A stretch of DNA of 64,000 bases, taken from positions 310,001-374,000 of the forward strand of contig CAYNRE010000009.1 in NCBI GenBank assembly GCA_964399535.1, read 5' to 3'. Below, one piece after another: positions 1 through 9,062 of the stretch. The notes under the pieces are model-generated. The model ran no database searches and was not told the DNA's origin. It saw only the letters and a list, made by a program, of their open reading frames with translations. The position numbers were made by a program, and so were the translations under genes. Source of the DNA: CAYNRE01 sp964399535. Its GTDB lineage: Bacteria; Planctomycetota; Planctomycetia; Pirellulales; CAYNRE01. Numbering within the stretch: position 1 is the stretch's first letter; the number at the start of each line of letters is the position of its first letter.

Positions 1-1733
1 CGCTGTTTGGGCTGCATCCGCTTCACGTGGAATCCGTGGCCTGGATCACCGAGGCCAAGGGGCTGCTCGCGGCCGGCCTGGGTTTGCTAGCCATGGTCTG
101 TTGGTGGAAAGCGGTTCCCGGCAAACCCTGGCCCCCCTTCGGCAATCAAGCAAGCGCCGAGCCACCCGCCGACGACATCGCTGCGGCATCACCTCGGGCA
201 CGGGCTTTCTACTATCTGGCCGCCACACTCTTTTTCGTGGCCGCGCTTCTCGCCAAGCCCTCGGCGGTTGTCGTGCCCGTACTTATCGGGCTGATCGACC
301 TGGGCTGGCGACGCCCAGAGCTGCCCCGCAGAGCTGCGCTTTTGGCGCCCTGGCTGTGTGCCTCGGCGGTGTTGGCCTGGTACACGAAGACCCGGTTGCA
401 GGCAGACGAAGTACTCGACCCTTCCGTGGCGGCGGTGGGAGTAAGTCAAAGGTGGCAGGTTGCTTCCGACGCGGTGGCGTTCTATTTGGGTAAGCTGGCC
501 TGGCCCGTCGGCCTGGCCGCCGACTATGCTCGATCGCCGAAAACCGTCGTGGGGACGACCTGGGCTAAGGTCGCCTGGCTGGTGCCCGTGGCGCTGGGCC
601 TGGCGCTCGCTCGCTTGGCGCGTGGTCGATATTTGCTCACGGCCCTGGGCGTATTCTTGGTGGGGTTATCGCCCGCGCTGGGGCTGGTGGCGTTCGGCTA
701 TCAACAGTTCTCGACGGTGGCCGACCGTTATGCCTACCTGGCGCTGTTGGGCCCCTGCCTGGCACTAGCCGTGCTGCTGGCGGGCCGCCAGCGCGCGGCG
801 GTGCGCGGACTCGCGGTGGGGTTGCTCCTGCTGTACGCCCTGCTCAGCTTTCGCCAAGTTAGTTTTTGGCGCGATACCACAACCCTGTTCGATCGCAATC
901 TCGCCCTGGTACCGCAGAGCTACCTGGCCCACGAAAAGCTGGCCGCCGTGCGACTGCGCCAAGGACAACCCGCCCAGGCCGCCGCGCACTACCGCGCGGC
1001 GATTGAATTTCACCCGGACCGAGGCGAATTACACAACAAGCTCGGTCACGCTCTGGCTCAGCTTGGCCGCGCGGCCGAAGCCGAGGTCGCCTTTCGCCGG
1101 GCCACCGAGGTCGACCCCGACCTGCCCGAGGCTCACTACAACCTGGGCACTTCGCTGGCCGCGCGGGGAGATACGGCGGGCAGCCTGGCTCAATTCCAAC
1201 GGGCCATCGCGCTGCGCCCCACCTATTCGGCCGCCCACAACAATTTGGGTGTGTTGTATTCCAGCATCCAGCGCTATGCGGAAGCAATCGCGGAGTATCG
1301 AGCCGCTCTGGCAGGTCAACCCAACGATGCCCAGGTTCACTACAACCTGGCCGGCGCGCTGGACCAGGTCGGCATGGTGCCCGACGCCATCGAGCACTAT
1401 CGTCGGGCGCTGGCTCTTCGACCCGACTGGGGCGACGCAGCCATCCGCCTGAGCTGGCTTTGGTCGACCGCGGCCGATCCGCTGCTGCGCAACGGGCCCG
1501 AGGCCACGCGGCTAATGACCGCCGTTTGCCAGGCAACCAAGTTCGAGCAACCCGTGGCGCTCGATACGCTGGCGGCCGCGCAAGCCGCCTCGGGCGACTT
1601 TTCAGCGGCTCTGCAAACGGCTGCCCGAGCCCAGGAAACTGCCCTAGCGCAGGGCAAAGCCGAGTTGGCCGAGCGAATTCGTGTCCGCGCCGAAACTTAT
1701 CGCCAGCGCCAGCCCTATGTGGCGCCTCGGTAA
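1..1733 (+). CDS. TMTC-like membrane protein with C-terminal TPR repeats (5' truncated)
   Basis: The reading frame is open from base 3 at the left edge, so the true start lies outside the window. The first visible codons read LFGLHPLHVESVAW, the loop motif seen in TMTC-like (O-mannosyltransferase-related) TPR membrane proteins that are common in Planctomycetes. About seven hydrophobic membrane segments follow, including a VADRYAYL motif typical of the family. From roughly codon 300 to 480 there are five or six TPR units of the pattern LGxxLxxxGRxxEAxxxFRRAxEVDPDLPEAHYNLG. The C-terminus is alpha-helical. The membrane half may act on lipid-linked sugars, but no catalytic residue can be assigned here. 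An SGNH-type protein follows 57 bp downstream on the same strand and may be co-transcribed. Family assignment is solid; enzymatic activity is inference. Confidence 0.85.
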   Translation, partial: LFGLHPLHVESVAWITEAKGLLAAGLGLLAMVCWWKAVPGKPWPPFGNQASAEPPADDIAAASPRARAFYYLAATLFFVAALLAKPSAVVVPVLIGLIDLGWRRPELPRRAALLAPWLCASAVLAWYTKTRLQADEVLDPSVAAVGVSQRWQVASDAVAFYLGKLAWPVGLAADYARSPKTVVGTTWAKVAWLVPVALGLALARLARGRYLLTALGVFLVGLSPALGLVAFGYQQFSTVADRYAYLALLGPCLALAVLLAGRQRAAVRGLAVGLLLLYALLSFRQVSFWRDTTTLFDRNLALVPQSYLAHEKLAAVRLRQGQPAQAAAHYRAAIEFHPDRGELHNKLGHALAQLGRAAEAEVAFRRATEVDPDLPEAHYNLGTSLAARGDTAGSLAQFQRAIALRPTYSAAHNNLGVLYSSIQRYAEAIAEYRAALAGQPNDAQVHYNLAGALDQVGMVPDAIEHYRRALALRPDWGDAAIRLSWLWSTAADPLLRNGPEATRLMTAVCQATKFEQPVALDTLAAAQAASGDFSAALQTAARAQETALAQGKAELAERIRVRAETYRQRQPYVAPR

Positions 1734-1790
1734 CCGCCTCCAAGCCTGCTCCCATCGCCGTGCCCGGAACGCAGAAGTAAACTGGGGTCT

Positions 1791-3083
1791 ATGATGGCTC
1801 GAGGTCGCTCCGGCAAACACAAATCGTCGGCCAAATCTCCACGCGGCAAGGTAGCTCCCCTGCCCGCAGTCGGGCAGCCGCCGACCGAGGCGCGCTCGAC
1901 GGGCACCCCCGCCGCAGAGGCCGTGCTCAGGGCCGCCCACCCCGGGCCGGCCTGGCTTCGCCCGCTAGCCATGCGGCTCGGCGGGGTTTTTGTCGGGCTG
2001 CTCGGTGCGGCGCTGGTGGTCGAGCTGTTGCTCTGGTTCGTGGGCTATCAGCCTCGCGAACCGATTACCAAGCGCTACCTGGCCGACGAATCGCTCCAGG
2101 GACGGGTTTCGTACCATTGCTATCAGAGCAACCCTCACGGCGAGTTCGAGCCAGTGCCCGACACGTTTCAGGGTTCTTGGCGGCTGATGTCGACCATGCT
2201 GCCTCCACGGCAACTGCCGCTCGACGACCTGCGCGACACTCCCTGGTGCGTTCGCTACGATTCCAACTCGCTCGGGCTGCGTCAGGGTGAGCTAACCCCT
2301 CGGCCCGCGCCCGGGGTAACCCGGTGTCTGATGATGGGCGATTCCTTTGTCTTCGGGGAGGGGGTTCCCTACGAGAAAACGCTGGCGGTGCAACTCGGCC
2401 AACGCTTGGGCGCCGGCGTCGAACTGGTGAATTGCGGCCGGCCGGGGCTCAACACCCAACAGGAATTGACCCGGCTGCGCGACCTGGCCCCCGCGCTTGG
2501 CAGCCATCGCGCGGTGCTGGTCTGGATCGCCAACGACATCGAACTTTCGCCGGAACTGGCGGGCCGTCAAAAGTACATCTTCGACCTAATGAACTTTCGC
2601 GATCAAAGGTGGCGCCAGCACGTGTCGCTGCAGTGGTACGCCGGCTCGTCGCGGCTGCTGCGCTGGGCCGGACAAAAACTCGACATGGTGCGAATCACCC
2701 GGGCCACGATCGAGTGGTATCAAGATTCCTACGACCCACGCTACAACGCCGCGGAACTGGAGCGATTGGCCGAACGGTTCCACGCCCTGGCCCAAATGCC
2801 CGATTGCCAGGTGGCGCTGGTACTGTACCCACTCTTGGAAGGGACCCAAGGCAGCTACCCCTTGGCCGCCGTACACCGCCGGGTACAGACCATGGCCGAA
2901 CAAGCGGGGCTGCCGGTGCTCGACCTGGCGCCGGTGTTTCGGGGGCAGTCGCCTGGCACCCTCTGGGTTCACCCCACCGACCACCACCCCAACGGCCACG
3001 CCAATCGGTTGGCCGCCGAGGCCATGGCCCAATGGCTGCGAACCCTGCCCGGCTTCCTGCCGGCGGAATCGGCGGGGTCTTAG
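1791..3083 (+). CDS. Membrane-anchored SGNH/GDSL hydrolase-like protein
   Basis: This 430-residue protein has a basic, proline-rich N-terminus (1-60), one transmembrane helix (about 62-85) and an extracytoplasmic domain. SGNH hallmarks are visible. Block I is MMGDSFVFGEG with GDS at 183-185, an N appears in VNCGRPG, block III reads WIAND near 245-249, and a C-terminal DHHPNGHAN supplies the catalytic-type His. Such proteins are often acyl-ester hydrolases or O-acetyl transfer partners in polysaccharide modification. The substrate cannot be told from the sequence. It starts at the first of two adjacent ATG codons. It follows the TPR/TMTC-like gene on the same strand, so a role in surface glycan processing is a reasonable inference. 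It is convergent with the crotonase gene, with a 48-bp gap. Confidence 0.75.
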   Translation: MMARGRSGKHKSSAKSPRGKVAPLPAVGQPPTEARSTGTPAAEAVLRAAHPGPAWLRPLAMRLGGVFVGLLGAALVVELLLWFVGYQPREPITKRYLADESLQGRVSYHCYQSNPHGEFEPVPDTFQGSWRLMSTMLPPRQLPLDDLRDTPWCVRYDSNSLGLRQGELTPRPAPGVTRCLMMGDSFVFGEGVPYEKTLAVQLGQRLGAGVELVNCGRPGLNTQQELTRLRDLAPALGSHRAVLVWIANDIELSPELAGRQKYIFDLMNFRDQRWRQHVSLQWYAGSSRLLRWAGQKLDMVRITRATIEWYQDSYDPRYNAAELERLAERFHALAQMPDCQVALVLYPLLEGTQGSYPLAAVHRRVQTMAEQAGLPVLDLAPVFRGQSPGTLWVHPTDHHPNGHANRLAAEAMAQWLRTLPGFLPAESAGS

Positions 3084-3131
3084 GGCTGCGAGCCGTCTCC
3101 TGCAAAGGCCCCTGCGGAGACATCGGCGCCC

Positions 3132-3959
3132 CTACTGAAACCAGAACCGTTCGCCTTGCAGGAAGCGGGCAACGCCCTCTTGCATGCTCTGGCTGGTCAT
3201 CACGGGATACAGATTCTGAGCCTCGCGCTGCATCGCCTCGTCGAGCGGCAAATGGCTCCCCTCGATGGCCGAGGCCAGGTCGGCCAGCATCGCGTCGCGC
3301 GGCAGGGCACAAATCTGCCGCGCCATATCCAGTGCCCGCTCCAGCCCACGGCCCTGGTCAACCAGCTCCCAGACCAACCCCAGTTGATAGGCCCGCTCGG
3401 CCGAAATCCGCTGCCCGGTGATAATCAGCGGGAGCGCGGCCCCCCAACCCAGCAGCCGAGGCAAGTACACCGTGCCCCCATCGACCAACGGTACTCCCCA
3501 GCGGCGGCAAGCCACGGAAAAAGTGGCCGCCGGCTCGGCCAGGCGAATATGGCCGTGGCAAAACAATTCCAGCCCGCCCGCGTAGGTAAAACCCTGGCTG
3601 ACGGTAATCACCGGTTTGCGCTGCACGATGCGCGTGCCCCCCATGGGCCCGGTGCCATGGCGCACCAGATCGTCGATTTGCCGATCGAGCTCAGCCTGGC
3701 TGGCGGCGCTCAGCTGGGCCATGCCGGCCAGGCCCGCCAGGTCAGCGCCCGAGCAAAAGCTCTTCTCGCCCGCGCCGTGCAGTACGGCCACGACCAAATT
3801 GTCGTCGTCGCGAAATCGGGTCCAGGCCTCGAGCAGCAGCGCAGCGGTTGCCCCATCGACCGCGTTGTGCACCTCGGGCCGGGCCAAGGTGATCTGCAGA
3901 ATGCGTCCGCCGGTTGCTTCGAGTTCTTGCACCCGCACGGGCGCGGAACTGCTTGACAT
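3132..3959 (-). CDS. Enoyl-CoA hydratase/isomerase (crotonase) family protein
   Basis: The protein has 275 residues, normal for a crotonase. The CoA-binding and oxyanion-hole segments are present: LARPEVHNAVDG near the N-terminus, FCSGADLAGLAG, and YAGGLELFCHG. The Glu of GGLEL corresponds to one catalytic Glu of classical hydratases. The second catalytic Glu (in the FGxPE motif) is replaced: this protein reads FSVACRRWGVPLVDGG. That arrangement, with Asp-Gly-Gly, occurs in a broad crotonase subgroup of uncertain substrate, so classical 2-enoyl-CoA hydratase activity should not be assumed. ATG start with a GGAG-type ribosome-binding site just upstream. It is transcribed alone; a 614-bp gene-free stretch lies on its 5' side. 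Confidence 0.85.
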   Translation of the reverse strand: MSSSSAPVRVQELEATGGRILQITLARPEVHNAVDGATAALLLEAWTRFRDDDNLVVAVLHGAGEKSFCSGADLAGLAGMAQLSAASQAELDRQIDDLVRHGTGPMGGTRIVQRKPVITVSQGFTYAGGLELFCHGHIRLAEPAATFSVACRRWGVPLVDGGTVYLPRLLGWGAALPLIITGQRISAERAYQLGLVWELVDQGRGLERALDMARQICALPRDAMLADLASAIEGSHLPLDEAMQREAQNLYPVMTSQSMQEGVARFLQGERFWFQ

Positions 3960-4573
3960 GACCTGCTCCCTTTCGTCGGCCCGAAGTAGTTCGAATTACC
4001 TCGCCCCGTTGCTGGCCGTGCCGCTCGCCAGCCGAACGGGGCGCCTAAGGTTATCGAATCGCGCACCACCGATCGCAAGCAACTGGCCGTGATCGTAACT
4101 GAGCACGGGGAGCAGCCCGGGCCAAGCCAACCCCCAAGCGCCGGGCCGCCCGCGTTGGGCGGCGAGCTTGCCAGTTGGTCAAGGCTCGGATAGATTTCGC
4201 TTGGCACGGTACCGGGTTCTGGCGGTCGCTTGTCGACCGGCGGACTCTACCCAGTGGCTGTGTCGGCCTCGAGGTGGAGACGGCTACGAGGCTTTCCGCA
4301 AGGAAGGCTTCGCGGCGCTGGGAGTCGTCGCCTCGAGGCTCTTTTGTTGGCTTGGACCAGCGGGCGGCCTCGGCATGGCTGCGATCCAGCGAAAGCGGCG
4401 AACCGCGCCGCGAGCTCGCTTGGCTTGCCCAAAGCGCCGCGGATCGACGGGAAAACTGGACCGGTCGAAATCCTGCGGTCGGGTCGCTCCAGGGCCGTAG
4501 GGTAAGTACCTGCCCACCGGGGCGTTGCCCTGGTGCTCGGTCGATCAGGCTTATTGCTCGAATCCCGCTTATT
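3960..4573. other. 614-bp region without a supportable gene
   Basis: The region lies between the divergent crotonase and small membrane protein genes. Readable frames cross it on both strands, but none has a family signature or convincing start. It contains two copies of GCCTCGAGG (near 4266 and 4331) bracketing a small hairpin with a GCAA tetraloop (4292-4307). This could belong to a structured RNA or a 5' leader. I found no RNase P, tmRNA or SRP RNA signature. Confidence 0.3.
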
Positions 4574-4825
4574 ATGGCCCGTCGCCCGCTGCCCAATCCG
4601 TTCTACGCCCTGCTGATCGTTTCGGGCACAGTCTTCACGATTACCGCCTGCGCCTACGGCGTGATGGCCTTTTCGGCCGTACAGGGCACGGCACTCGACC
4701 CGGAAGGCAACGGCACCGGGCTGCTGGCCTTTCTGGACCGTCACGGTTTGACCCTGCTGGGGGCCGAGCTGGCCCTCTTGGCCGTGGCCACCGTGGGGGC
4801 GATCGCTACCGATCGATCGGAGTGA
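4574..4825 (+). CDS. Small two-helix membrane protein of unknown function
   Basis: The 83-residue product starts MARRPLPNPFYALL. It has two predicted transmembrane helices (about 11-33 and 59-77) joined by a short loop with LDPEGNGTG. No family was recognised by eye. The frame is open much further upstream, but that extension has no protein-like character, so the ATG at 4574 is preferred. It is probably a real gene because the helices, loop and charged C-terminus (TDRSE) form a coherent membrane protein. It lies 140 bp ahead of the cupin gene on the same strand. Confidence 0.6.
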   Translation: MARRPLPNPFYALLIVSGTVFTITACAYGVMAFSAVQGTALDPEGNGTGLLAFLDRHGLTLLGAELALLAVATVGAIATDRSE

Positions 4826-4965
4826 ACTGCACCCGCCACTCGCCTGGCTCGGGCTGCGCGCCGGGCCGATCGGCGGTCCGCCAATCGCGCCGGATTCGAA
4901 CCGGCGCCACCGGGCTCGAGCAAATCCGCTTGGCAACCGCCAGGCACCAGCGGTATTTTGCTGGT

Positions 4966-5370
4966 ATGAAAGTGCAGCACTACGAATCGGTGGCCCAGCA
5001 GCCGGTAGAAATGACCGGGGCCCAGGGATGCCAGGTCCGCTGGCTGATCGGCCAGGCCGACCAGGCACCCAATTTCGCGATGCGGCAATTCGAAGTGGCC
5101 CCCGGCGGTTACACTCCGCGACACCAACACGATTACGAACACGAAGTGTTCGTGCTCACGGGCCAGGGTGAGGTGAGCGAGGGCGCCAAGACGCACCCGC
5201 TCGCCGCGGGCGACGTGGTGCTGGTTCGCCCCGGCGAAGTACATCAATTTCGCAACACGGGCAGCGAACCGCTCAGGTTCTTGTGCCTGGTGCCCAACTC
5301 GGCACTGGGCAAACAGGTTCAAGTCGTGCCCGAGTGCGGGCACGAACCGGGCACCGCCACCGAGCCATGA
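4966..5370 (+). CDS. Single-domain cupin protein
   Basis: The 134-residue product is a small beta-barrel cupin with both conserved motifs. Motif 1 is GGYTPRHQHDYEHEVFVL, giving the HxH and Glu metal ligands. Motif 2 is GDVVLVRPGEVHQFRN, with the second metal-binding His. It is therefore likely a metal-binding protein, such as an isomerase, dioxygenase or small-molecule sensor; the substrate is unknown. The start chosen is ATG 4966; an upstream in-frame extension has no cupin sequence. A 21-bp inverted repeat (4887-4907, arms GCGCCGG/CCGGCGC) lies 60 bp upstream and might be an operator. The stop codon overlaps the ligA start as ATGA, implying translational coupling. Confidence 0.85.
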   Translation: MKVQHYESVAQQPVEMTGAQGCQVRWLIGQADQAPNFAMRQFEVAPGGYTPRHQHDYEHEVFVLTGQGEVSEGAKTHPLAAGDVVLVRPGEVHQFRNTGSEPLRFLCLVPNSALGKQVQVVPECGHEPGTATEP

Positions 5371-7367
5371 CCGTCAACGTGGCCCGCGAAATCGAGCGCT
5401 TGCGCGACGAAATTCGGCGCCACGACCGGCTCTATTACGTGGCTGCGGCTCCCGAAATCAGCGATCGACAATACGACCACCTGCTCGAACACTTGCGGCA
5501 GCTCGAAGCGGCGCACCCCGAGCTGATCACGCCCGATAGCCCTACCCAGCGCATCGGCGACCAACCGGTCGAATATCTTACGCCGGTCGAGCACGTCGTT
5601 CCGATGATGTCGATCGACAACACCTATAGCCTCGACGAGCTGCGAGGTTACGGCCAGCGCGTGGCCAAGCTCCTGCCCGGTGAAACGATCGAGTGGGTGG
5701 TCGAACTCAAGGTCGACGGCGTGGCGGTTTCCATCACCTACGAAGACGGGCGATTGGTCCGGGCGGCCACCCGGGGAAACGGCCTGGTGGGGGACGATAT
5801 TACCCACAACGTGCGCACCATCGCCGAGGTGCCGCTCCGCCTGGCAGGGAAAAACATTCCCGAATTGCTCGAGGTGCGGGGCGAGGTGTACATGGCCAAC
5901 TCCGACCTGGTACGGCTCAACCAGGAGCAGGCCGAGCGGGGCGAGCCCGCTTACGCCAACACCCGAAACGTAACGGCCGGCAGCATTCGCATGCTCGACC
6001 CGCGCATCTGCGCGCAGCGCCGCCTGCGGCTGTTTTGCCACGGGCTGGGGGCTGGCCGGGGGCTGACGGCCAAAACCCACATCGAGTTTCTGGATGCGGT
6101 GGCCCACTGGGGCCTGCCCGCCACGCCGATGGTGGAAAAGTTCGACGATTTCTCGGCCGCGGTCGATCACTGCGAGGAGCTGATCGAGCAGCTTCACGAG
6201 CTCGATTTCGAAATCGACGGCCTGGTGCTAAAGGTCAATCGCTTCGATCAGCGCGAGCGGCTCGGCGCCACCAGCAAGGCCCCACGCTGGGTCGTGGCCT
6301 ATAAGTTCGAGAAGTACGAGGCCACCACCCGGCTCAGCGCCATTCGGGTACAAGTAGGCAAAACCGGCACCATCACCCCCGTGGCCGACCTCGAGCCCGT
6401 TGAGCTGGCAGGCACCATCGTCAGCCACGCCAGTTTGCACAACGCGGACGAAATTGCCCGCAAAGATGTCCGCGTGGGCGATGTGGTGGTGGTGGAAAAG
6501 GCGGGCAAGATCATTCCCCACGTGGTGCGCGTCGAGAAACACCTTCGCGAGACCGCGCTGGCCGAGTTCCACTTTCCCAAGCAATGCCCCGAGTGCCACA
6601 CCCACCTGGTCAAGGATGAAGGGGGCGTCTACATCCGCTGCCCCAACCAGGCTTGCCCCGCCCAGGTCCGCGAGCGCATTCGTTACTTCGCCAGCCGCAA
6701 CGCCATGGACATCGAGGGGCTGGGCGACAAGCTGGTCGACCAACTGGTGGGCGACGGCCTGGTGAGCACCTACGCCGACCTGTATCGGCTGAAACTCGAC
6801 CAGCTAACCGAGCTGGAGCGCATGGGGCGCAAATCGTCGGAGAACCTGCTGGCCGGCATCGAAGCGAGCAAATCGCGCGGCTTGGCCCGACTGCTCAACG
6901 CGCTTTCGATTCGCCACGTAGGCAACCGTGTGGCGACCGTGTTGGCCGAATACTTCGGATCGATGTCCGCCCTGCAAGCAGCCTCGGTCGACGAACTCGC
7001 CAAGATCAACGAAATCGGTCCGATCATCGCCCGCAGCGTCTACGAGTTTCTGCACGGCACCTTTGGCAGCGGCGCGATCCGTGAGCTGGGCGAACTGGGA
7101 ATCGACATGACCGCTCCGCGGCGCCGCGCCGCCGGCAAACTTTCGGGCAAAACCCTGGTCGTGACCGGTACCCTGCGGAATTACACTCGCGACGAAATCG
7201 AGCAGCGTATTGCCGACCTGGGGGGCCGCGCCGCCTCGAGCGTTTCCAAGAAAACCGATTACGTCGTGGCCGGTGAAGAAGCCGGCAGCAAACTGGACAA
7301 GGCTCGAAAACTCGAGGTGCCCATCCTGACCGAAGAGGAGTTCGAACGATTGATCGCCGAAGAATAA
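5367..7367 (+). CDS. ligA: NAD-dependent DNA ligase LigA
   Basis: The enzyme seals nicks in duplex DNA during replication and repair, using NAD+. All LigA parts are present in 666 residues: N-terminal Ia domain (RLYYVAAAPEISDRQYD), adenylation domain with the nucleotidyl-lysine motif KVDG (K115), OB fold (KTGTITPVADLEPV), a four-Cys zinc finger (CPEC...CPNQAC), helix-hairpin-helix region (NALSIRHVGNRVA, INEIGPIIA) and a C-terminal BRCT domain (LSGKTLVVTGTL...KKTDYVVAG). Length is typical. The start is the ATG overlapping the cupin stop; the predicted N-terminus aligns naturally with the family there. Essential housekeeping gene; no oddity besides the overlap. Confidence 0.97.
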   Translation: MTVNVAREIERLRDEIRRHDRLYYVAAAPEISDRQYDHLLEHLRQLEAAHPELITPDSPTQRIGDQPVEYLTPVEHVVPMMSIDNTYSLDELRGYGQRVAKLLPGETIEWVVELKVDGVAVSITYEDGRLVRAATRGNGLVGDDITHNVRTIAEVPLRLAGKNIPELLEVRGEVYMANSDLVRLNQEQAERGEPAYANTRNVTAGSIRMLDPRICAQRRLRLFCHGLGAGRGLTAKTHIEFLDAVAHWGLPATPMVEKFDDFSAAVDHCEELIEQLHELDFEIDGLVLKVNRFDQRERLGATSKAPRWVVAYKFEKYEATTRLSAIRVQVGKTGTITPVADLEPVELAGTIVSHASLHNADEIARKDVRVGDVVVVEKAGKIIPHVVRVEKHLRETALAEFHFPKQCPECHTHLVKDEGGVYIRCPNQACPAQVRERIRYFASRNAMDIEGLGDKLVDQLVGDGLVSTYADLYRLKLDQLTELERMGRKSSENLLAGIEASKSRGLARLLNALSIRHVGNRVATVLAEYFGSMSALQAASVDELAKINEIGPIIARSVYEFLHGTFGSGAIRELGELGIDMTAPRRRAAGKLSGKTLVVTGTLRNYTRDEIEQRIADLGGRAASSVSKKTDYVVAGEEAGSKLDKARKLEVPILTEEEFERLIAEE

Positions 7368-7538
7368 CCCCGCCCTGCACACCCGCTGGGTCGCGCTCTC
7401 GGCCGCGGTCGCTCGGCAGCGCCAATTGGCGGCCGGGCCAGGCGGTTTCGAGTTCGCCGGATGGAGCAAGCTGCCGGTCTGCCGATCTTCTCCCGGCGCG
7501 CAAGCGCCCCGAATGTCGGATTTGTAAGCCGACCTCGC

Positions 7539-7568
7539 TTGGCAATTGTCGAAGGATTCGATGATATT
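7539..7568 (+). promoter_or_regulatory. Putative sigma70-type promoter for the RND efflux genes
   Basis: TTGGCA (7539-7544) and GATATT (7563-7568) are spaced by 18 bp. The predicted start of transcription is about 20 bp before the adaptor ATG at 7595, with an AAAGG ribosome-binding site at 7581-7585. This is pattern matching only. Confidence 0.35.
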
Positions 7569-7594
7569 GAGCCGTCACCTAAAGGTTGTTCCGT

Positions 7595-8980
7595 ATGAAG
7601 GCTGCCCGAGGGCACACCGTGCGATGGCTGGCTCTGGTCGCCGGCACCGGGGTCGTGCTTGCGCTGGCCTGGGCTTGGAATCTGCGGCAGCAGCGTAGCG
7701 CTGAGAGCTCGACGGCCGCTTGGGCGCCGCCGGTGGCCCCCCTGCCGGGCCGCCCCAACGGCCTGGAAATTGCCTCCGACACGGTCACGGCCATGGGGTT
7801 GCAAGCCACACCGGTGGTGCCCGCCCCGCATCACAGCCCGCTTCGGCTCACCGGTTCACTTTCGATCGACCCCTCCCGGCTGGCGCATATTCATGTGCGC
7901 TTTCCCGGCGAGGTGGTTTCGCTGGGCAGCTATCGCTCGGACCATGCTTCGGGTGCGGCGATCCCGGAAGAGTCCAGACCGCTGCGCGTGGGCGATACGG
8001 TCGAGCACGGCCAGCTTTTGGCGGTCGTTTGGAGCCGCGAAATCGGCGACAAGAAAAGCGACTTGATTGACGCGCTCTCGCAGTATTACCTCGACCGCCG
8101 CATTCTTGATCGGCTGCGGGCACTGCCGCCGGGCACGGTGCCGCAGCGGTCGATCGAAGAGGCCGAGCGCAGTCTCGAGGCCGCCACGATCGCGGTCGCT
8201 CGCTCGGAACGCACCCTACGCTCCTGGAATCTCGACGAAGACGACCTGGAACAGATTCGGGCGGAAGCCCGACGAATTCACGAATCGAACGAGGCGCCCG
8301 ACACGGAACAGGCCCGCCGCTGGGCCGAAGTCGACGTGGTCAGCCCGCTCTCGGGCATCGTACTGGAGAAGAACATTGTTCCTGGCGACATCGTCGATAC
8401 CCAGCTCGACTTGTTCAAAGTGGCCGACTTGAGCCGGTTGCGGGTGGTAGCCAATGTCTACGAAGACGATCTTCCCAAGCTCGAGCGGTTGCCGCCATCG
8501 GATCGGAAATGGACGATCCGCCTGAAGTCGGACCCCGAAGTACCCGAGATCGAAGGGGAATTTGACCTGATCGGTTTTCTGGTTGAAGCCCGCCAGCACA
8601 CCGCCGTGGTAACCGGCTGGCTTGACAACCCGAACGGCCAATTCCGGGTCGGCCAATTCATCACGGCTACGATCGAGCTCACCGTGCCCATGGGAGTGGT
8701 GATGGTCCCGGAAACCGCCGTGGTGGAAGAAGGCAACGAAAGCTACGTGTTTGTCGCGCTCGACACGGCCCTGACTCGGGTCATGCGGCGGCGCGTGGCC
8801 GTGCGTCGCCGGAGTGAAACCGGCTTTCTGTTGGCGGCCAATCCCACCGCCACAGAACGGGAGCAAGGGTGTGAAGCGATGAACCTCGACGAGATGGTCC
8901 TGGTCACCGGCACCGTAGAGCTTTCAGGGGCCTGGCACTCGCTGGCCATTCAATCGGCCCCACGGTCGCCGGCCCGCTGA
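7595..8980 (+). CDS. RND efflux periplasmic adaptor (HlyD/membrane fusion) subunit
   Basis: The 461-residue product links an inner-membrane RND pump to the outside. It has an N-terminal membrane anchor (about 7-27), a beta-barrel/lipoyl region (LSIDPSRLAHIHVRFPGEVVSL, EVDVVSPLSGIVLEKNIVPGD), a central alpha-hairpin (YLDRRILDRLRAL...EEAERSLEAATIAVARSERTL), and a C-terminal membrane-proximal domain. The chosen ATG has AAAGG nine bases upstream; a TTG three codons earlier is less likely. The pump gene follows 82 bp downstream. Together they form a CusB/CusA-like pair, but no outer-membrane channel gene is adjacent. Confidence 0.88.
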   Translation: MKAARGHTVRWLALVAGTGVVLALAWAWNLRQQRSAESSTAAWAPPVAPLPGRPNGLEIASDTVTAMGLQATPVVPAPHHSPLRLTGSLSIDPSRLAHIHVRFPGEVVSLGSYRSDHASGAAIPEESRPLRVGDTVEHGQLLAVVWSREIGDKKSDLIDALSQYYLDRRILDRLRALPPGTVPQRSIEEAERSLEAATIAVARSERTLRSWNLDEDDLEQIRAEARRIHESNEAPDTEQARRWAEVDVVSPLSGIVLEKNIVPGDIVDTQLDLFKVADLSRLRVVANVYEDDLPKLERLPPSDRKWTIRLKSDPEVPEIEGEFDLIGFLVEARQHTAVVTGWLDNPNGQFRVGQFITATIELTVPMGVVMVPETAVVEEGNESYVFVALDTALTRVMRRRVAVRRRSETGFLLAANPTATEREQGCEAMNLDEMVLVTGTVELSGAWHSLAIQSAPRSPAR

Positions 8981-9062
8981 AACCCCGGCCGCCGCGGCAA
9001 TTCCGCAGTCGATTTCGCTCCCCGACCCGCAACCCACAGCTCCGCCGCCAAAGAGCCCGAGC

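Noticed and set aside
4175..4573. N-terminal extension of the small membrane protein
   Set aside because: The extension is Ser/Arg/Trp-rich and has no homology-like pattern; the membrane protein itself begins sensibly at 4574.
4887..4907. Sequence resembling a tRNA T arm on the minus strand (GGTTCGAATCC within a perfect stem)
   Set aside because: No matching acceptor stem, D arm or anticodon stem could be folded around it on either side. It is better read as a plain inverted repeat upstream of the cupin gene.
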